A stretch of 64,000 bases of DNA from Rhodothermales bacterium (GTDB lineage: Bacteria > Bacteroidota > Rhodothermia > Rhodothermales > JAHQVL01), in assembly GCA_041391505.1 (NCBI GenBank), contig JAWKNW010000003.1, positions 341,354-405,353 of the forward strand. Reading direction: 5' to 3'. Position numbers and translations under genes: made by a program. A model generated the notes under the pieces. It was not told where the DNA came from, did no database searches, and worked only from the letters and a program-made list of their open reading frames with translations. This document shows positions 60,331 to 64,000 of this stretch, one piece after another (the first letter of the stretch is position 1; the number at the start of each line of letters is the position of its first letter).

Positions 60331-63300
60331 CTACCGGGCATCCGTGGGCGGCGCATCGGCCGGCAGCGTCATCAGCAGCGTCGTCACCCCGTCGTCGCCG
60401 GCCTCGACGGTCAACGTGCCGGCATGGCCGTGCGTGACGATATCGTAGCTCAGGCTCAGCCCGAGCCCGGTCCCGCTGCCGGCGGGTTTGGTGGTAAAAA
60501 AGGGCTCGAAGATGCGGTCCCGGACGTCCGGCGGGATGCCCACGCCGTTGTCGCTCACGCGGACCTCGACGCCGGTGCCCGCGGAGCGGGTCGCGAGCCC
60601 TACGGTGGGGACATAGTCGGCGCCGGACGCGGCGGCGCGCTGGCGGACGGCGTCGAACGCGTTCGACAGCAGGTTGTCCATGACGCGTTCGATCTCCCCG
60701 GGCACGAGGGAGACGGCGACGATCCCGTCGTCATGCCGGCGTTCGATGACGCACACGAACCCGGGATATTCCCCTTGAAACCGGTGATAGACCCGCTCGG
60801 CAACGCGATCGACGAGGGCAGGCACATCGGTAGACTGCCGGCGCCCCGGCTTCATGCGCGCGTGTTCGAGCATCCCGTCGACGATGCGATCGGCGCGCTG
60901 CCCATGCGTCGCGATGCGCTCGACGTTTTCCCTCACATCCCGCATCAACATATCCACCTCGTCTTCGTCGTCGGCCGCCTCCCGCTCCGGCCCCTCGCGC
61001 ACGGCCTCGCGCAGTTCGCCGATCAACTCGATGGTCAGCTTCGCAAAATTGTTGACGAAATTGAGCGGGTTCTTGATCTCATGCGCGATGCCGGCGGTGA
61101 GCTGCCCCAGCGAGGCCATCTTCTCCGAGTGGATGAGCCGCGCCTGGGTGGTCTTGAGGTGCGCGTGCGCCGCTTCGAGTTCGGCATGCGTGCGGCGCAG
61201 GATGTCGTGCGACCGTTCCCGCTCGATGCGGAGCAGGCGATCGCGCTGGTAACGGGCCAGCGCCGCGATCGCGCCGGCGAGCAGCAACCCGAAGCCCGCA
61301 TAGGCCCAGCCGGTGCGCCACCAGGGCGGGTGGACGGTCATCGTGACGCGGGCCCCGGCCTCGTTCCAGACCCCGTCGCTGCTGGCGGCCCGCACCCGGA
61401 AGGTGTACCGCGCGGGAGGCAGATTGGTGTAGGTGGCGCTCCGCCGCGTGCCGGCCTCCACCCAGTCGGTCTCATAGGGTTCGAGCCGGTACTGGTACCG
61501 GTTCTGGCCGGCGTTCTTGTAGTGGAGCGCCACGTAACCGAAGGTCACGGCGTTTTGGTCGTGGCGCAGGTCGATCGTCTCGGTCTGTGCGATGTGGACG
61601 GCGAGCGGCGAACCGGGTCCGGGCGTGACGGACTGGTTGAACAGCTGGAAATCGGTCAACGCCACCTGCGGCGGCAGCGGATTCGTGGCGAAGCGCGACG
61701 GGTCAAAGGCCGTGACGCCGGCGGAATGACCGAAATACAACCGGCCCGTTCGGGGACTCCGATACACGGACGTGCCGCCGCTGAACGCGAGCGACGCGAG
61801 GCCGTCGTTGGTATCGAAGGTGCGGAAGGTCGCGTCTCGGGGGTCGAAGCGGACCAGGCCCCGGTTCGTGCTGAGCCAGAGCATGCCGGCGGCGTCTTCG
61901 AGCAGGCCGCCGACCATGTCGCTGGGCAGGCCGCTGTTGGCCTCGTCGAAGTGCTCGAAGCGTCCCGTGGACCGATCCATCCGGGCGAGGCCCCCGGTCG
62001 TCCCGATCCAGAGCGTCCCCGCCGCGTCCTCGAGTAGGGCGCCGTTCCATATCGGCCTCAAGGTGGCCGGATCGCCGGCGTCGTGCAGAAAACGCGTGAA
62101 CCGGCCGGTGACCCGGTCCAGCCGGCTCAGTCCGCCGCTGGTCGCCACCCAGAGCGTGCCGTCGCGGTCTTCGAGGATCGACCACACCGTGCCCGGGCCG
62201 AGCGTGGTCGCGTCGTCGGGTACGCTCACGTAGCGCGTGACCTGCTCCGACGCCGGATCGAACCGGTTCAACCCGCCCTCCGTGCCGATCCATAGCAGGC
62301 CCTCCCGATCCTCCAGCAAGGCATAGATGGCGCCGGGCGTCAGGCTGGCGGGGTCGCCGGCATCGTGCGCGTACAGGGCAAAGGCTTCGGTGGCGGCGTC
62401 CATCCGGATGAGCCCGCCAGCCCAGGTACCCATCCACAGATCGCCCGACCGTACCTGCAGGATGCTCGTGATCATGCCGGTAGCCGAACTGAACACCGTG
62501 CCCTGGTCCGGATTCCAGGATGTCCGTTCGCCGGTTTCGAGATCCAGCCGGGTCAACTGGCCGAGCGAACCCATCCAGAGCCGGCCGGCGGCATCCTCCA
62601 GCACGCCTACCACCCCTCCGGGCGTCCCGGGCTCATAGGTCACGAACCGCCCGCCCGACGGGTCGAAACGGACGACGCCCTGGTCCAGGCTGCCCAGCCA
62701 CACGCTGCCGGTCCGGTCGGCCAGGATCGTCAGCAGCTGGTTGGTGGGGAGTTCGTCCGGGCCGCCGGCGGCGCGCGCGAAACGGCGGTACTGGCGGCTG
62801 GCGGTGTCCAGCCGCAAGAGGCCCTGCCCCACCGAGGTAATCCATACCACGCCGGGCGTCACGGGGTCGTTGGCGAGGTCGATCACGAACGCGCCGCCCA
62901 GATCCAGCATTTCGGCCGCGCCGGTGCGGGTATCGAAGCGAAGGAGGCTGCTCGCATTCATGCCCGGGTTGACGCGGACGATCCAGAGGATGCCGGCGTC
63001 CTGCGGATCCTCCATGGTTCGGTGCCAGATGACCTGCCCGCCCGGACGGTCATCGATCGCATACCGGGTGAATCGCCCCGGACGCGTCGGATCCATGCGA
63101 TCGAGCCCGGCGGACGTACCCACCCACAGCGTGCCGGAGGCGTCCTGGAACACATCCAGCACGTGGTCGCTGCTGAGGCTCGCCGCGTCCTCCGGATCGT
63201 GCCGGTAGCGAACGAAGCGGCCCGGGGCGTCGCCCTGCATCGCGCTCAGGCCCCCTCCCCAGGTGCCCACCCACAGCCTGCCGGAGACGCCGACCTCGAG

Positions 63301-63777
63301 CGAGGTGACGTTGCCGGGGGGAAGACTCGCGGGATCGCCCGGCTGATGCGCATACCGCCGGACGGTCTCCGTCGCGCGGTCGAACCGATCGAGCCCCACC
63401 CGCGTGCCGATCCATAGGTACCCGTCGGCATCTTCGACCATCCTGAAGATCGTCGGGTCGTCGTCGATCGGGTTCAGGGGATCGTTTTCGTAATAGGCGT
63501 TCGCCGAGATGGACGTCGAATCGAACGGATCGCTCCGGTAGGTCGTGAACGAGATCCCATCGAATCGATTGAGGCCGTCGTAGGTCCCAAACCACATGAA
63601 GCCCAGGCGGTCCTGCAGGATGCTGGTGACCGTGCCGTTGGACAGCCCCGCGTTGACGCCGAAGGGCTCGAACCGGGGCGGCGGGACGTCGGTCTGCGCC
63701 TGGATCGGGCCGGCCGGAACGAGCAGGGCCAGAAGAAGAGGCAGGATGGGGATAATGGATGGGGATGATGGATGCAA
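60331..63777 (-). CDS. Two-component sensor kinase with beta-propeller (Reg_prop/Y_Y_Y) sensor
   Basis: The product is over 1100 residues: signal peptide ending LLLALLVPAGPIQAQ, about fourteen propeller blades (GFMWFGTYDGLNRFD, GYLWIGTRVGLDRFD, GTLWVGTSAGLDRMD), a Y_Y_Y domain (GYVALHYKNAGQNRYQYRLE), one transmembrane span (AYAGFGLLLAGAIAALARY), a coiled coil, HisKA (LGQLTAGIAHEIKNPLNFVN) and an ATPase domain (GTGLGLSLS). It lacks receiver and AraC domains, unlike full hybrid regulators. The start is unclear: the frame is open from 63993 and the region upstream of 63741 is made of heptamer repeats. I place the start at a TTG at 63777; a GTG at 63993 or a non-ATG codon nearer the signal peptide remains possible. 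Confidence 0.88.
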   Translation of the reverse strand: MHPSSPSIIPILPLLLALLVPAGPIQAQTDVPPPRFEPFGVNAGLSNGTVTSILQDRLGFMWFGTYDGLNRFDGISFTTYRSDPFDSTSISANAYYENDPLNPIDDDPTIFRMVEDADGYLWIGTRVGLDRFDRATETVRRYAHQPGDPASLPPGNVTSLEVGVSGRLWVGTWGGGLSAMQGDAPGRFVRYRHDPEDAASLSSDHVLDVFQDASGTLWVGTSAGLDRMDPTRPGRFTRYAIDDRPGGQVIWHRTMEDPQDAGILWIVRVNPGMNASSLLRFDTRTGAAEMLDLGGAFVIDLANDPVTPGVVWITSVGQGLLRLDTASRQYRRFARAAGGPDELPTNQLLTILADRTGSVWLGSLDQGVVRFDPSGGRFVTYEPGTPGGVVGVLEDAAGRLWMGSLGQLTRLDLETGERTSWNPDQGTVFSSATGMITSILQVRSGDLWMGTWAGGLIRMDAATEAFALYAHDAGDPASLTPGAIYALLEDREGLLWIGTEGGLNRFDPASEQVTRYVSVPDDATTLGPGTVWSILEDRDGTLWVATSGGLSRLDRVTGRFTRFLHDAGDPATLRPIWNGALLEDAAGTLWIGTTGGLARMDRSTGRFEHFDEANSGLPSDMVGGLLEDAAGMLWLSTNRGLVRFDPRDATFRTFDTNDGLASLAFSGGTSVYRSPRTGRLYFGHSAGVTAFDPSRFATNPLPPQVALTDFQLFNQSVTPGPGSPLAVHIAQTETIDLRHDQNAVTFGYVALHYKNAGQNRYQYRLEPYETDWVEAGTRRSATYTNLPPARYTFRVRAASSDGVWNEAGARVTMTVHPPWWRTGWAYAGFGLLLAGAIAALARYQRDRLLRIERERSHDILRRTHAELEAAHAHLKTTQARLIHSEKMASLGQLTAGIAHEIKNPLNFVNNFAKLTIELIGELREAVREGPEREAADDEDEVDMLMRDVRENVERIATHGQRADRIVDGMLEHARMKPGRRQSTDVPALVDRVAERVYHRFQGEYPGFVCVIERRHDDGIVAVSLVPGEIERVMDNLLSNAFDAVRQRAAASGADYVPTVGLATRSAGTGVEVRVSDNGVGIPPDVRDRIFEPFFTTKPAGSGTGLGLSLSYDIVTHGHAGTLTVEAGDDGVTTLLMTLPADAPPTDAR

Positions 63778-63958
63778 GATGGGGACGGTGGATGGGGGAT
63801 AGGGATGCGGGATGGGGGATAGGGATGCAAGATGCAGGATGCGGGATGCTGGACCGGGATGTTCGATGCTGGACCGGGATGCTCGATGCTGGATGCGAGA
63901 TGGAGAAACGGGATGGGAGATGCAGAGTCGGCATCCTGCATCCCACATTCCGCATCCT
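63741..63958. repeat. Heptanucleotide array running into the kinase N-terminus
   Basis: GAT recurs at seven-base steps through most of 63744-63930 (GATGCAA, GATGCAG, GATGCGG, GATGCTC, GATGCTG, GATGCGA), with a few 13- or 14-base steps. An inverted part GCATCCTGCATCCCACATTC and CGCATCCTGCATC (63931-63964) closes it. It is the RGGATGC type. The array spans the expected start codon of the propeller kinase and encodes a proline, histidine and serine-rich peptide if translated. Confidence 0.82.
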
Positions 63959-64000
63959 GCATCAGGACTGTTAACAAAAATGGCTGTGCGCACTCTATAA

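Overview
The window reads as chromosomal DNA of a high-GC member of the Bacteroidota/Rhodothermota lineage, most likely a Rhodothermales-type marine bacterium. The support is a mix of Bacteroidota-type families (DUF4783, DUF5723, DUF4199, DUF6855-like, FecR with a DUF4974-like tail, a TonB receptor with a carboxypeptidase-regulatory-like domain, a type IX secretion C-terminal domain), very GC-rich coding DNA, and tight gene packing. No rRNA, tRNA, insertion sequence, prophage or CRISPR array was seen. The taxonomic assignment is inference from family content.

Layout. 0-7 kb: a secreted protein cut by the left edge, a Tat-exported TIM-barrel protein, then a minus-strand operon of ECF sigma factor, zinc-finger anti-sigma factor and three HEAT-repeat proteins. 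7-16 kb: a large BNR/VPS10-type Tat protein, a HExxH lipoprotein, a 42-residue membrane protein, an M23 peptidase with SH3 repeats, and a pair of M16 peptidases (one active, one lacking the zinc site). 16-23 kb: housekeeping genes (hisI, SleB-like hydrolase, yidD, moaB, cysS, hemB, an HhH-GPD-like protein). 23-33 kb: a methyltransferase, two coupled small proteins, trkH and trkA, and a 1365-residue multi-membrane-span NtrY-like histidine kinase preceded by a DUF4783 protein. 33-44 kb: a large lipoprotein, a DUF5723 outer-membrane protein, mutS2, a sugar nucleotidyltransferase, an OmpA lipoprotein and a TPR protein. 44-48 kb: a complete ECF sigma/FecR/TonB-receptor surface-signalling cassette. 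48.5-55.6 kb: an acetyltransferase, aminotransferase and oxidoreductase matching the WbpD/WbpE/WbpB scheme for a diacetamido-uronic acid nucleotide sugar, a cohesin/dockerin-like T9SS cargo protein and a Wzi-like capsule assembly protein. 55.6-64 kb: small conserved genes, one of them frameshifted, a membrane-tethered LuxR-type regulator next to a DUF4199 protein, a quinone-oxidoreductase-like enzyme and a propeller-type sensor kinase.

How the genes work together. Envelope sensing and envelope building dominate: two ECF sigma circuits, two large sensor kinases, a surface-signalling TonB receptor, and exopolysaccharide precursor and capsule genes. Many exported proteins carry lipoprotein, Sec or Tat signals.

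The most unusual structure is not a gene. At least nine intergenic spacers are filled with degenerate tandem repeats of period 7 (consensus half-units such as RAGGTTY, RGGATGC or GTYCAY). They often start right after a stop codon or end right at the next start codon, and several contain an inverted arm that could fold back. One array runs into the N-terminal coding region of the propeller kinase. These heptanucleotide spacers recall the short tandemly repeated heptamers known from heterocystous cyanobacteria, but I know of no description of them in this lineage.
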